A stretch of DNA of 64,000 nt from Streptomyces canus (lineage in GTDB: Bacteria > Actinomycetota > Actinomycetes > Streptomycetales > Streptomycetaceae). The position numbers and the translations under genes were made by a program. A model generated the notes under the pieces. The model searched no databases, had not been told where the DNA came from, and was given only the letters and a program-made list of their open reading frames with translations. This document shows, one piece after another, positions 28,463-37,265 of the stretch. The stretch spans positions 3,567,001 through 3,631,000 of the forward strand of contig NZ_JAUSYQ010000002.1 in assembly GCF_030816965.1 (NCBI RefSeq). Reading direction: 5' to 3'. Positions within the stretch are counted from its first letter, which is position 1. Each line of letters begins with the position of its first letter.

Positions 28463-29163
28463 CCCGGGCCGCCGTCCAACTCCGGGGCCTGACCCGGTCG
28501 TTCGGCGGGCGTACGGTCCTGGACAGCATCGATCTCGACATTCCGGCCGGACAGTTCGTCGCCCTGCTCGGGCACAGCGGCTCCGGCAAGAGCACGCTGC
28601 TGCGGGCGGTGGCGGGGCTGGACCACGAGGTCGTGGGAAGCGGCCGGCTCACCGCTCCCGAAAGGGTGTCCGTGGTCTTCCAGGACTCACGGCTGCTGCC
28701 CTGGCGGCGGGTGCTGGACAACGTCCTGCTGGGCACGGACGGCGAGGAAAGGGGCCGGGAGGCGCTCGCCGAGGTGGGTCTCCAGGGCCGCGAACGCGCC
28801 TGGCCCAACGAGCTCTCCGGCGGCGAGGCCCAGCGCGCCGCCCTCGCCCGCTCACTGGTCCGCGAGCCCGACCTCCTGCTGGCCGACGAGCCGTTCGGAG
28901 CCCTTGACGCGTTGACGCGCATCAAGATGCACGCGTTGCTGCGCGAGCTGTGGAAGCGCCACCAGCCGTCCGTCCTCCTCGTCACCCACGACGTGGACGA
29001 GGCGATCGTGCTCGCCGACCGGGTGCTCGTACTCGAACAGGGCCGTATCGGCCTCGACCTGACCATCGACCGCCCGCACCCGCGTTCGTACCGGGACCCC
29101 CTGCTGGGCGAGTACCGGGAGCGGCTGCTGGCCGCGCTCGGGGTGACGGAGGACCACGCATGA
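28438..29163 (+). CDS. ssuB: Sulfonate-type ABC transporter ATPase
   Basis: 241 aa. Walker A is GHSGSGKST, the signature [12 protein letters not shown], Walker B LLLADEP, and the switch His is in [10 protein letters not shown]. It powers the importer formed by the two preceding genes. It is translationally coupled on both sides, overlapping the permease 3' end by 25 bp and sharing ATGA with the monooxygenase start. Confidence 0.93.
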   Translation: MATHTEQLTRAAVQLRGLTRSFGGRTVLDSIDLDIPAGQFVALLGHSGSGKSTLLRAVAGLDHEVVGSGRLTAPERVSVVFQDSRLLPWRRVLDNVLLGTDGEERGREALAEVGLQGRERAWPNELSGGEAQRAALARSLVREPDLLLADEPFGALDALTRIKMHALLRELWKRHQPSVLLVTHDVDEAIVLADRVLVLEQGRIGLDLTIDRPHPRSYRDPLLGEYRERLLAALGVTEDHA

Positions 29164-30503
29164 CCACCGGCCAGCTCCACCTCAACGCGTTCCTGATGAA
29201 CACCGGCCACCACGAGGCCTCCTGGCGCCTCCCCGAGAGCGACCCGTTCGCGCACGTCTCGCTCGACCACTACATCCGCCTCGCGCGGATCGCCGAGCGC
29301 GGCACCTTCGACTCGCTCTTCCTGGCCGACGGGCCGCAACTGTGGAGCAACCTCGCCCAGCGGCCCGCCGGTGCGCTGGAGCCGCTCACCCTCCTGACGG
29401 CGCTGGCCACGGCCACCGAGCACATCGGGCTGATCGCGACCGCCTCGACCTCCTACAACTCCCCCTACAACCTGGCCCGGAAGTTCGCCTCGCTGGACAT
29501 CATCAGCGGCGGCCGGGCGGGCTGGAACATCGTCACCACCGCCGGTGCGGAGGCCGCCCGCAACTTCGGCCTGGAGCACGAGCCCGCGCACGCGGACCGG
29601 TACGCCCGGGCCGGTGAGTTCCTCGACGTGGCCCTCAAGCTCTGGGACAGCTGGGAGGACGACGCGATCGTCGGCGACAAGGCCGCCGGCGTCTGGGGCG
29701 ACGACACGAAGATCCACCCGCCCCGCCACCGGGGGACGTACTTCAGCGTCGAGGGCGCGCTCAACGTGCCCCGCACGCCCCAGGGTTACCCCCTGCTCGT
29801 GCAGGCGGGCTCCAGCGAGGACGGCAAGGAGTTCGCGTCCCGGTACGCGGAGGCGGTGTTCACCGCGCAGCAGACCATCGAGGACGCCCGGGCCTTCTAC
29901 GCCGATCTCAAGTCCCGTACCGCCGCGGCCGGCCGGGACCCCGACCACATCAAGGTGCTCCCCGGCATCGTCCCCGTCATCGGCGCCACGGAGGCCGAGG
30001 CGCTCGCGAAGGAGCGGGAGCTGGAGGACCACATCGTGCACCACCACGGCGTGGCCAACCTGGAGCGACTGCTGCAACTGCCGACGGGCTCCCTGGAGCT
30101 GGACCGGCGGCTCCCCTCCGACCTGCCGCCCGAGTCCGCCGTGGAGGGCGCCAAGAGCCGCTACACGCTCGTCGTGGAGCTGGCCCGGCGCGACCGTCTC
30201 ACCGTGCGGCAGCTGATCGGGCGGCTCGGCGGCGGGCGCGGCCATCTCACCTTCGCGGGTACGCCCGAGCAGGTCGCCGACGCCATCGAGACCTGGTTCA
30301 CGCAGGGCGCCGCCGACGGCTTCAACATCATGCCCCCGGTCCTGCCGTCCGGCCTGGACGCGTTCGTCGACCACGTCGTCCCGATCCTGCGCACCCGCGG
30401 TCTGCTCCGCACGGAGTACGACAGCCGGCCCCGACAGACCCTGCGGGAGCGCTACGGCCTTCCGCGCCCCGCGAACCAGTACGCCCAGCCCGTCCACGCC
30501 TAG
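29160..30503 (+). CDS. FMN-dependent monooxygenase, NtaA/SnaA/DszA family
   Basis: 447 aa, bacterial luciferase-like TIM barrel. The N-terminal [21 protein letters not shown] and [34 protein letters not shown] are hallmarks of the NtaA/SnaA/DszA subfamily, which uses FMNH2 from a separate reductase. Members cleave C-S or C-N bonds of sulfones, sulfonates or nitrilotriacetate. Here it is coupled to a sulfonate importer, so desulfonation is the likely role. No flavin reductase gene is adjacent. Confidence 0.9.
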   Translation: MTTGQLHLNAFLMNTGHHEASWRLPESDPFAHVSLDHYIRLARIAERGTFDSLFLADGPQLWSNLAQRPAGALEPLTLLTALATATEHIGLIATASTSYNSPYNLARKFASLDIISGGRAGWNIVTTAGAEAARNFGLEHEPAHADRYARAGEFLDVALKLWDSWEDDAIVGDKAAGVWGDDTKIHPPRHRGTYFSVEGALNVPRTPQGYPLLVQAGSSEDGKEFASRYAEAVFTAQQTIEDARAFYADLKSRTAAAGRDPDHIKVLPGIVPVIGATEAEALAKERELEDHIVHHHGVANLERLLQLPTGSLELDRRLPSDLPPESAVEGAKSRYTLVVELARRDRLTVRQLIGRLGGGRGHLTFAGTPEQVADAIETWFTQGAADGFNIMPPVLPSGLDAFVDHVVPILRTRGLLRTEYDSRPRQTLRERYGLPRPANQYAQPVHA

Positions 30504-30516
30504 GAAGGACCCCTCC

Positions 30517-31413
30517 ATGTCCGGTATCGAGATCCGCAAGGTCACCGCCCGTATCGGCGCCCACGTCTCTGGCGTCGACATCTCCAGGCCGCTCGACGAG
30601 GAGACGGCCGCCGCGCTCCGGGACGCCCTCAACGTCCACAAGGCGCTGGTCTTCAGTGACGTGAACCTCGACGACCGGGGTCAGCAGGCCTTCGCCCGGC
30701 AGTTCGGTGAGCTCACCACCGCCCACCCGACCGTGCCCGCCGTGGACGGCGCCCCGAACGTCCTGCCCGTCGACAGCGAGGAGGGACGCGCCGCCAACAA
30801 CTGGCACACCGACGTCACGTTCGTCCTCAACCCGCCGCAGGCCAGCACCCTGCGCAGCCTGACGATCCCGCCCTACGGCGGCGAGACGTTGATCGCCAAC
30901 TCGGCGGCCGCGTACCGGAATCTGCCGGAGCCGCTGCGCCGGCTGGCCGACGGCCTCTGGGCCGAGCACACCAACGACTACGACTACGCCGTACCGGAGG
31001 AGACGGTGGACGAGGAACAGGCCGCCCGGCGCGCCCAGTTCACCTCGATCAAGTACCGCACGGCCCATCCGGTGGTCCGGGTGCACCCGCTGACCGGTGA
31101 ACGCGGGCTGTTCATCGGCGGGTTCGCACAGCGGATCGTGGGCCTGTCGGTGGGCGAGTCCCGCAAGGTCCTCGACCTGCTCCAGGCGTATGTGACCCGG
31201 CCGGAGAACCTGCTGCGGCACCGCTGGTCGGAGAACCAGCTCGTGCTCTTCGACAACCGCATCACCCAGCACTACGCCGTCGACAACTACGACGGTCTGC
31301 CGCGCCGGCTGCACCGGGTGACCGTCGCCGGGGACGTGCCGGTGGGCATCGAGGGCAAGGAGAGCTACTCGATCGAGGGCGACGCCTCGCACTACACGGC
31401 CGTAGCGGCGTAG
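30517..31413 (+). CDS. TauD/TfdA-family Fe(II)/2-oxoglutarate dioxygenase
   Basis: 298 aa. The iron ligands are His97 and Asp99 (NNWHTDVTF) and His252 (ITQHYAVDNY). Arg263 and Arg267 lie 11 and 15 residues later, exactly as in TauD, and bind 2-oxoglutarate. The enzyme would hydroxylate taurine, another sulfonate or an alkyl sulfate ester to release sulfite or sulfate. It is the last gene of the locus, 13 bp after the monooxygenase, followed by a hairpin terminator. Confidence 0.92.
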   Translation: MSGIEIRKVTARIGAHVSGVDISRPLDEETAAALRDALNVHKALVFSDVNLDDRGQQAFARQFGELTTAHPTVPAVDGAPNVLPVDSEEGRAANNWHTDVTFVLNPPQASTLRSLTIPPYGGETLIANSAAAYRNLPEPLRRLADGLWAEHTNDYDYAVPEETVDEEQAARRAQFTSIKYRTAHPVVRVHPLTGERGLFIGGFAQRIVGLSVGESRKVLDLLQAYVTRPENLLRHRWSENQLVLFDNRITQHYAVDNYDGLPRRLHRVTVAGDVPVGIEGKESYSIEGDASHYTAVAA

Positions 31414-31444
31414 TCACAGCGGGTGCCGACGCTATCCGCATGGT

Positions 31445-31478
31445 GGGCGGCCTCCCCTCCGACCTGGGGAGGCCGCCC
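31445..31478 (+). terminator. Terminator of the sulfur operon
   Basis: A perfect 13-bp inverted repeat (GGGCGGCCTCCCC / GGGGAGGCCGCCC) with loop TCCGACCT, 31 bp past the dioxygenase stop and before the second permease. Confidence 0.85.
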
Positions 31479-31525
31479 AGACTGTGGGCGTTTTTGCCCG
31501 TCTCACGCACTGGACGAACCCGCCC

Positions 31526-32911
31526 ATGCCCCGCACCACCGCCAAGGCTCCACAGGAGTCCGACGCCTCCCTGACCCACGGCCTCAAGCAGCGCCATCTG
31601 TCGATGATCGCTCTCGGCGGGGTGATCGGCGCGGGACTGTTCGTCGGTTCCGGCGCGGGGATCGCCGCCGCCGGGCCCTCGATCGTTCTCGCCTACACGC
31701 TCTCCGGCCTCCTCGTGATGCTGGTGATGCGGATGCTCGGCGAGATGTCGGCCGCGTACCCCTCCTCCGGCTCCTTCTCCGCGCACGCCGAGCGGGCGTT
31801 CGGCCCCTGGGCGGGCTTCACCGCCGGCTGGTCCTTCTGGATCCTGCTGTGCACGGCCGTGGGCCTGGAGGGCATCGGCGCCGCGAAGATCGTGACCGGC
31901 TGGCTGCCGGGGACCCCCGAATGGGCCTGGGTGGCCCTGTTCATGGTGGTCTTCTGCGTCACGAACCTGGCCGCGGTGAAGAACTTCGGCGAGTTCGAGT
32001 TCTGGTTCGCGGCCCTGAAGGTGGGCGCGATCGGCCTGTTCCTGATCCTCGGGGTGCTGGCGATCGCCGGTGTCCTGCCCGGCACGGACGCCCCGGGCAC
32101 CGCGAACCTCACCGGCCGCGGGGGCTTCTTCCCGGGCGGCGGCGAGGGCCTGGTCGTCGGCCTGCTCGCCTCCGTCTTCGCGTACGGCGGCCTGGAGACG
32201 GTCACCATCGCGGCCGCCGAGTCCGAGGATCCGGTGCGGGGCGTGGCGAGCGCGGTCCGGACGGCGATGTGGCGCATCGCGCTGTTCTACATCGGCTCGA
32301 TGGCGGTCATCGTCACGCTGGTCCCCTGGGACGCGAAGGCGGTCGTGGAGAAGGGCCCCTACGTCGCCGCCCTCGACGAACTGGGCATCCCCGGAGCGGG
32401 GCAGCTCATGAACGTGGTCGTCCTGATCGCCCTCCTCTCCGCGATGAACGCCAACGTCTACGGCTCCTCCCGCATCGCCTACTCCCTGGTCGCGCGGGGC
32501 CTCGGCCCCAGCACCCTGGGGCGCGTCTCCGGCGGTGTCCCGCGCCCGGCGGTCCTCGCCTCCAGCGTCTTCGGCTTCGTCTGCGTGGTCCTCAGCCACT
32601 GGCGCCCCGACGACGTCTTCGCCTGGCTCCTCAACATGATCGGCGCGGTCATCCTCGTCGTCTGGGGTTTCGTCGCCGTCTCCCAGCTCCGGCTGCGCCG
32701 CGCCCTGGAACGCGAGGCCCCCGAGCGGCTTGCCGTCCGCACCTGGGCCTTCCCCTACCTGACCTGGGTCGCCCTGGCGGGCATGGCCGCGATCCTCGTC
32801 CTGATGGCCCGCGAACCGGACACCCGCGTACAGCTGTACTGGACGGGCGGCATGACGCTGGTCCTGGCGGGTGCGGGGTACGCGCGGCAGAAGGCGCGCA
32901 CCGAGGCCTGA
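31526..32911 (+). CDS. APC-family amino-acid permease, second paralogue
   Basis: 461 aa, twelve helices, closely similar to the permease at 22574. Shared blocks include RHLSMIALGGVIGAGLFVGS, MRMLGEMSAAYPSSGSFSAHAERAFG and NFGEFEFWFAALKVGAIG. ATG 31526 was chosen because the only upstream candidate, GTG 31484, lies just beyond the terminator hairpin and has no ribosome site. The substrate is not predictable beyond neutral or aromatic amino acids or GABA. A GC hairpin follows at about 32923. Confidence 0.92.
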   Translation: MPRTTAKAPQESDASLTHGLKQRHLSMIALGGVIGAGLFVGSGAGIAAAGPSIVLAYTLSGLLVMLVMRMLGEMSAAYPSSGSFSAHAERAFGPWAGFTAGWSFWILLCTAVGLEGIGAAKIVTGWLPGTPEWAWVALFMVVFCVTNLAAVKNFGEFEFWFAALKVGAIGLFLILGVLAIAGVLPGTDAPGTANLTGRGGFFPGGGEGLVVGLLASVFAYGGLETVTIAAAESEDPVRGVASAVRTAMWRIALFYIGSMAVIVTLVPWDAKAVVEKGPYVAALDELGIPGAGQLMNVVVLIALLSAMNANVYGSSRIAYSLVARGLGPSTLGRVSGGVPRPAVLASSVFGFVCVVLSHWRPDDVFAWLLNMIGAVILVVWGFVAVSQLRLRRALEREAPERLAVRTWAFPYLTWVALAGMAAILVLMAREPDTRVQLYWTGGMTLVLAGAGYARQKARTEA

Positions 32912-32922
32912 CCACCTCTCGA

Positions 32923-32951
32923 AGGCGCGGCCCCCCGCGAGGGCCTTCTTG
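32923..32951 (+). terminator. Probable terminator of the second permease gene
   Basis: A nested hairpin in AAGGCGCGGCCCCCCGCGAGGGCCTT (GCGG-CCCC-CCGC inner stem, AAGG-CCTT outer stem), followed by CTTGTTG. The stem is imperfect. Confidence 0.5.
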
Positions 32952-33164
32952 TTGCTAGCATGCAGTTGCAAGCTTTGCGCAATAAGAGGTCGGAGGGCCC
33001 CCGCTGGGGTTTGTCCTCGCCCATGAGCCGCTCAGTGGACGGCTGATCGTCGAGCAGGTCTACGACCACCAGGGCAGCGTCGGCCAGGGCCCTGAGCGGC
33101 CCGCACCCAAGCGTCCCGCCTCGTGATCGTCTTCTCAAACCTTCATGTGGGCGGGCGGAAGGAT

Positions 33165-33203
33165 GGGAGACCCCCGCGAGGACGTGACTCGCGGAGGTCT
33201 CCC
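33165..33203 (-). terminator. Terminator of the methyltransferase gene
   Basis: A 16-bp inverted repeat (GGGAGACCCCCGCGAG / CTCGCGGAGGTCTCCC, one mismatch) with a 7-nt loop, 17 bp downstream of the DUF574 gene stop. Confidence 0.75.
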
Positions 33204-33219
33204 CTGTGACCCGTGGGGC

Positions 33220-33996
33220 TCAGGACTTTCGTCCCACGCCGCCGTGCTGGCCGATCGGAGCGGGGGCCGAGTCACCGTCCGGGTGCCACAGCGGGACCGA
33301 CACCACGCCCGGGTCCACCAGGTCCAGGCCCTCGAAGAACGCCTCGATCTCGTCGACCGGACGCAGGAGGTAGGGCACCGCGCCGGTCTCGTTGTAGGCG
33401 TCCTGGGCCTGCTCGTAGTCCGGGTCGGTGCCGCGGGAGCCGTCGTTGACGCAGAGGTAGCTGCCGGAGGGCAGGCCCGCCACCAGCCGGCGGACCAGGT
33501 CGCGGGCCAGGTCGTAGTCGGTGACATGGCCGAGGATGCCGCTGAGGATCAGGGCGGTCGGGCGGGTGAGGTCGAGGGTCCGGGAGGCGGCCTCCAGGAT
33601 CTTCTCCGGCTCGTAGAGCGTCAGGTCCTCGTACGCCGTCTCGCCCTCCGGTGTCGAGGTGAGCAGGGCGCGGGCGTGGGCTAGGACCAGCGGGTCGTTG
33701 TCGACGTAGACGATCTTCGATTCGGGGGCGAAGCGCTGGGCGACCTCGTGGGTGTTGTCGACCGTGGGCAGCCCGGTGCCGACGTCCAGGAACTGGCGGA
33801 CGCCCGCCTCCTCGACCAGGTACCGGATGCTGCGGCCGAGAAAGGCGCGGCTGCTCCGGGCGATCGTGACGATGCCGGGGAAGACGGCCGTGTAGGCGTC
33901 GCCGGCCGCCTCGTCGACGGGGTAGTTGTCCTTGCCGCCGAGCCAGTAGTTCCAGATCCGGGCCGAATGCGGCACCGAGGTGTCGATCTCCGTCAT
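33220..33996 (-). CDS. SAM-dependent methyltransferase, DUF574 family
   Basis: 258 aa. The N-terminus PHSARIWNYWLGGKDNYPVD and the SAM-binding motif FLDVGTGLPTVDNTHEVAQ are diagnostic of the DUF574 (Methyltransf_19) family, which is greatly expanded in Streptomyces. The acidic residue closing the SAM site is in VYVDNDPLVLAHARALL. The target is unknown. It stands alone with its own terminator. The 220 bp between it and the permease contain only an AT-rich motif region near 32955-32990 (TTGCTAGCATGCAGTTGCAA). Confidence 0.92.
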   Translation of the reverse strand: MTEIDTSVPHSARIWNYWLGGKDNYPVDEAAGDAYTAVFPGIVTIARSSRAFLGRSIRYLVEEAGVRQFLDVGTGLPTVDNTHEVAQRFAPESKIVYVDNDPLVLAHARALLTSTPEGETAYEDLTLYEPEKILEAASRTLDLTRPTALILSGILGHVTDYDLARDLVRRLVAGLPSGSYLCVNDGSRGTDPDYEQAQDAYNETGAVPYLLRPVDEIEAFFEGLDLVDPGVVSVPLWHPDGDSAPAPIGQHGGVGRKS

Positions 33997-34008
33997 GGGC
34001 CCATCGTG

Positions 34009-34632
34009 CTACGACCTGTCCGGCTCGCACGGCACATTGAGGGAGAGAAGTGCGGCGGATCCGTCTTCGCCGAGGCGGAGTTCGGTGATCGCCGCGTTGC
34101 GCAACCGCGGGAACACTCTGCGGTACTCCCCGAGCGGGATCGACAGCAGCGTGCACAGCACCAGCCGCAGCAGGGTGTTGTGGGCGACGACCAGGACGCG
34201 CGCATCGGGGTGGGCGGCGGCGATGCCGCGCAGGGCGCCGGCTCCACGGGCGGCGGCTTCGCGCGGGTCCTCCGCGCCGGGGAAGGGATACGTCACCGGG
34301 TCCGCCCGGAACGCCTCGGCCGCGTCGGGCACCTCCGCGGCGAACTCCGCGAGGGTACGGCCCTCCACCACCCCGAAGTCGCACTCCCTGAGGTCGGGTT
34401 CGCGCCGCGGGGTGATGCCGAGGGCACGGCAGGCGGGGTCGGCGGTGGCGATCGCCCGCGAGAGGGGGGACGTCCAGATCGCGTCGGGGCGGTGTACGGC
34501 GGCCCACCGGCCGAGCGCCTCCGCCTGGGCGCGCCCCTCGTCGGTGAGCCCGATGTCGCTCACCCCCGCGTAACGGTTCTCGGCGTGCCAGATGGTCTGT
34601 CCGTGCCGGGCCAGCAGCAGGGTCGTGCTCAT
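34009..34632 (-). CDS. Histidine phosphatase (phosphoglycerate-mutase superfamily)
   Basis: 207 aa. The catalytic RHG is in LLLARHGQTIW (H10) and the second His in VLVVAHNTLLRL. The start is ATG 34632, directly before the RHG motif; a GTG at 34668 would add 12 residues. It is encoded 48 bp after the ribulokinase-like gene on the same strand, so it may dephosphorylate a sugar phosphate in that pathway (inference). It is a small broad-type member, not a dedicated glycolytic mutase. Confidence 0.88.
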   Translation of the reverse strand: MSTTLLLARHGQTIWHAENRYAGVSDIGLTDEGRAQAEALGRWAAVHRPDAIWTSPLSRAIATADPACRALGITPRREPDLRECDFGVVEGRTLAEFAAEVPDAAEAFRADPVTYPFPGAEDPREAAARGAGALRGIAAAHPDARVLVVAHNTLLRLVLCTLLSIPLGEYRRVFPRLRNAAITELRLGEDGSAALLSLNVPCEPDRS

Positions 34633-34680
34633 GTGGGTGCGGTCTCCAGGTTCTCTGCGGTCGGTCACGGTCGGTCGTCG

Positions 34681-36120
34681 TCAGGATGCCGTGGTGTCCC
34701 GGTCGAGCCGGGCGCGCGCGTGGGCCGCCACCTGCGCCGAAAGCCAGCCGCGCGCGGTGAGTTCGCCGACGAGACGGGCGTACGGGTCGGCGAAGAGGGC
34801 CGTGCGGCCGGGGCGCGGACGCACGAGGGTCCGGATGCGGACCATGTGCTCGGCGGCCTCCGCCAGGGGGGTCCCCGTGGTGCCGTGCAGCGCCAAGGCG
34901 GCCATTCCCAGGGCAGGTTCGGTCTGTTCGGGCACGCGGGCCGGGCGGCCGAGGATGTCGGCGCGGAGCTGGTTCCAGTACGGGCTGCGGGCCGCGCCGC
35001 CGGTGAAGGTGAGGGGGCCGTCGAGCGGGGCGCCCAGGTGGTGCAGGTAGTCCAGGCACAGGCGCTCCGCGAACCCGACGCCCTGGAGGATCCCGGCCCA
35101 GCGGTCGGCGTCGTCGGCGGGGGTGCCCAGGAGGAGGGCGGTGGCGTCCGGGGCCAGGAACGGGAACCGCTCGCCCCGCGAGACCAGCGGGTACGCGACC
35201 GCGCCGGACGGCTCGAAGGCGGCCGCACGTTCGTCCATGGCCTCCGGGTCCACCTCCGCCGGCAGCGCCCCCGCACCCACGCTCGATGCCCCGCCGGGCA
35301 GCCAGGTACCACCCGGCGCGCGGTGGTTGTAGACCACGCCGGTGGGGTCCCGCACCGGGTCCGGGGCGGCCCCCTTGAGCACGAGGGTGGTACCGAGCAC
35401 CGAGTTCCAGGATCCGTGCCGCAGGGCGCCCGCCGCGATCTGGGCCGCACAGCCGTCGGTCATCCCGGCGACGACAGGGGTCCCGGCGGGGATGCCGGTC
35501 TCCTCCGCGGCGGCCGGGCAGACCTCGCCGAGACGGGTGCCGGGCAGGACGACGTCGGGGAGGTCCAGGGCGATATCCGGCCAGGCGTCGCGCTCGAGGT
35601 CGTAGCCCGTCTTGAGGGCATGGCTGGAGTCGGTCGGCACCGGCCTGCCGACCAGCCGGGCGGTGACGATGTCGGGCTGGTGGGTGACCCGGCCCTTCCC
35701 GTGCGCGCCGACGAGCCACAACGCCTTCGGCAGCGCCCACGTGTCCTGTACCGCGAGCCCCGCCTCCCGAAGCCGCGCCGCCTCGCCCGCCGCGCGTGCG
35801 TCGTCGTACATGAGCGCCGGGCTCGTCGGCCGTCCCTCCGCGTCCGTCAGCAGCACCGTCCCGGACGTCCCGCACACCGCAAGCCCGCCGATCCGTACAC
35901 CCGTCAGGGTGAGGAGCGCGGAACGGGACGCCGTACGCACGGCCTCCCACCACTCCCCCGGATCCTGCTCGTGGCGCCCGCCCTCGCGCCGGCCGCCGAG
36001 CGGCGCGGAACCCCGGCCCCGCACGGTTCCGTCGGCCGTGACCGCAAGGGCGCGGACGCTCTGTGTGCCGAGATCGATCCCCAGCCACACCGTCTCGTTC
36101 TCGTCTGTCAGCTCTGTCAT
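34681..36120 (-). CDS. FGGY carbohydrate kinase, D-ribulose-kinase-like
   Basis: 479 aa. The FGGY N-terminal phosphate loop is LGIDLGTQSVRALAV (about 12-26). GMTDGCAAQIAAGALRHGSWNSVLGTTLVLKG, WLPGGASSVGAGAL and YPLVSRGERFPF resemble the D-ribulose kinase branch (plant and cyanobacterial SePSK type) more than xylulokinase or glycerol kinase. The expected reaction is ATP-dependent phosphorylation of a ketopentose. It is transcribed divergently from the dehydrogenase/kinase pair and with the histidine phosphatase downstream. The exact substrate is inferred from motif similarity only. Confidence 0.85.
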   Translation of the reverse strand: MTELTDENETVWLGIDLGTQSVRALAVTADGTVRGRGSAPLGGRREGGRHEQDPGEWWEAVRTASRSALLTLTGVRIGGLAVCGTSGTVLLTDAEGRPTSPALMYDDARAAGEAARLREAGLAVQDTWALPKALWLVGAHGKGRVTHQPDIVTARLVGRPVPTDSSHALKTGYDLERDAWPDIALDLPDVVLPGTRLGEVCPAAAEETGIPAGTPVVAGMTDGCAAQIAAGALRHGSWNSVLGTTLVLKGAAPDPVRDPTGVVYNHRAPGGTWLPGGASSVGAGALPAEVDPEAMDERAAAFEPSGAVAYPLVSRGERFPFLAPDATALLLGTPADDADRWAGILQGVGFAERLCLDYLHHLGAPLDGPLTFTGGAARSPYWNQLRADILGRPARVPEQTEPALGMAALALHGTTGTPLAEAAEHMVRIRTLVRPRPGRTALFADPYARLVGELTARGWLSAQVAAHARARLDRDTTAS

Positions 36121-36208
36121 CGGGGCCTCCCACCCGCACGGGGTCTATGCGTACCCCGGACCCGCGGCTCAACATCGTGACAGTGAAGCGACGATCCGGA
36201 GGTCGACG
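36121..36208. promoter_or_regulatory. Divergent promoter of the sugar module
   Basis: An 88-bp spacer between the divergent kinase and dehydrogenase genes. It contains CGGGGT-N8-ACCCCG (36139-36158), a 6-bp perfect inverted repeat that could be an operator, and ATCGT-N12-ACGAT further right. No regulator gene is adjacent. Confidence 0.35.
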
Positions 36209-37252
36209 ATGACCCAGAGGACCGATCCCGTACGTGTCGTGGCGGCCGGCGACCACTTCGTACTGCCGGGGCTGATCGCCGGGGCCGTCGAGGCCGAGCT
36301 GGGCGGCATCGCCGCGGAGACGAAGGAGTTGAGGCTCGGCTGGCCGCTGGAACCCTTCGGGCCCGTGGCGGAGGTGACGGAGGCGAGCGACGCCGAGGAC
36401 GAGCTGATCGAGGCACTGGACGGCGCGGAGGTCCTCGTCACCCAGATGGGCCCGGTCACCGAGCGGGTGCTGAACGCCGCCGACAGCCTGCGGCTGGTCG
36501 TCGTGTGCCGGGGCGGCCCGGTCAACGTGAACCTCGACGCGGCCAAGGCCCGTGACGTACGGGTGTGCTTCGCGCCCGGCCGCAACGCCGCCGCCACCGC
36601 CGAGTTCACCGTCGGCATGCTGCTGGCCGCCGTGCGCCGCATCCCGCAGGCCCACGACCTCCTGGCCGGACAGGGCAGTTGGGAGGGCGGCGCCGCCTAC
36701 TACACGTACGAGCACAGCGGCCTGGAGCTGGAGGACCTGCCCGTCGGACTCGTCGGCTACGGCGCCGTCGGCAGCAGGGTCGCGCGCGTGCTGTGCGCCT
36801 TCGGCGCGCAGGTCATGGTGTACGACCCCTATGTGCGCGGCGAGATCCACGGCCTGCGCGTGTCCTCGCTCGACCAGCTCCTCACCCGCTCCCGGGTGAT
36901 CACCCTGCACGCCCGCCTCACCGCCGAGACCCGCGGTCTGATCGGCGCCCGCGAACTGGCCCTGCTACCCCAGGGGGCGGTCGTGGTGAACGTGGCCCGC
37001 GGTCCGCTCCTCGACGAGAGCGCCCTGTGCGACGCGCTGGAGGCCGGCCGGCTGTCGGCGGCGGCCCTCGACACCTACGCGCACGAGCCGCTGGCCCCGG
37101 ACTCCCGGCTGCACGCCCTGGCCGACCGGGTCGTCCTGACCCCGCACCTCGGCGGGGCGAGCCGCGCGGTGGCCGAGAAGGCGGCGAGGATCGCGGCGGA
37201 GGAGGTGGGCCGCTGGGTGCGGGGGGAGCCGTTGGCGCACTGTCTGACCTGA
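36209..37252 (+). CDS. D-isomer-specific 2-hydroxyacid dehydrogenase
   Basis: 347 aa. The NAD-binding Rossmann motif is VGLVGYGAVGSRVARVL. The catalytic Arg is in VVNVARGPLLDE, the Glu in YAHEPL, and the His in LTPHLGGASRAV. The N-terminal half is the flavodoxin-like substrate domain. The start is ATG 36209, with GGAGG 6 nt upstream. It is coupled to the following kinase (13-bp gap). Likely substrates are sugar acids or hydroxypyruvate-like compounds; the enzyme is not obviously SerA because the C-terminal ACT domain is absent. Confidence 0.9.
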   Translation: MTQRTDPVRVVAAGDHFVLPGLIAGAVEAELGGIAAETKELRLGWPLEPFGPVAEVTEASDAEDELIEALDGAEVLVTQMGPVTERVLNAADSLRLVVVCRGGPVNVNLDAAKARDVRVCFAPGRNAAATAEFTVGMLLAAVRRIPQAHDLLAGQGSWEGGAAYYTYEHSGLELEDLPVGLVGYGAVGSRVARVLCAFGAQVMVYDPYVRGEIHGLRVSSLDQLLTRSRVITLHARLTAETRGLIGARELALLPQGAVVVNVARGPLLDESALCDALEAGRLSAAALDTYAHEPLAPDSRLHALADRVVLTPHLGGASRAVAEKAARIAAEEVGRWVRGEPLAHCLT

Positions 37253-37265
37253 GCCGGGAGGCACC

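Noticed and set aside
32955..33041. A short [13 protein letters not shown]... at an AT-rich motif after the second permease
   Set aside because: It is 28 codons with no ribosome site and no similarity I recognise. The palindromic TTGCTAGCATGCAGTTGCAA stretch may be regulatory, but evidence is too thin to call a gene.
33272..36910. A 1212-codon open frame on the minus strand
   Set aside because: It runs antisense or out of frame through the methyltransferase, phosphatase, kinase and dehydrogenase genes, all of which have clear motifs. It is a high-GC shadow frame.
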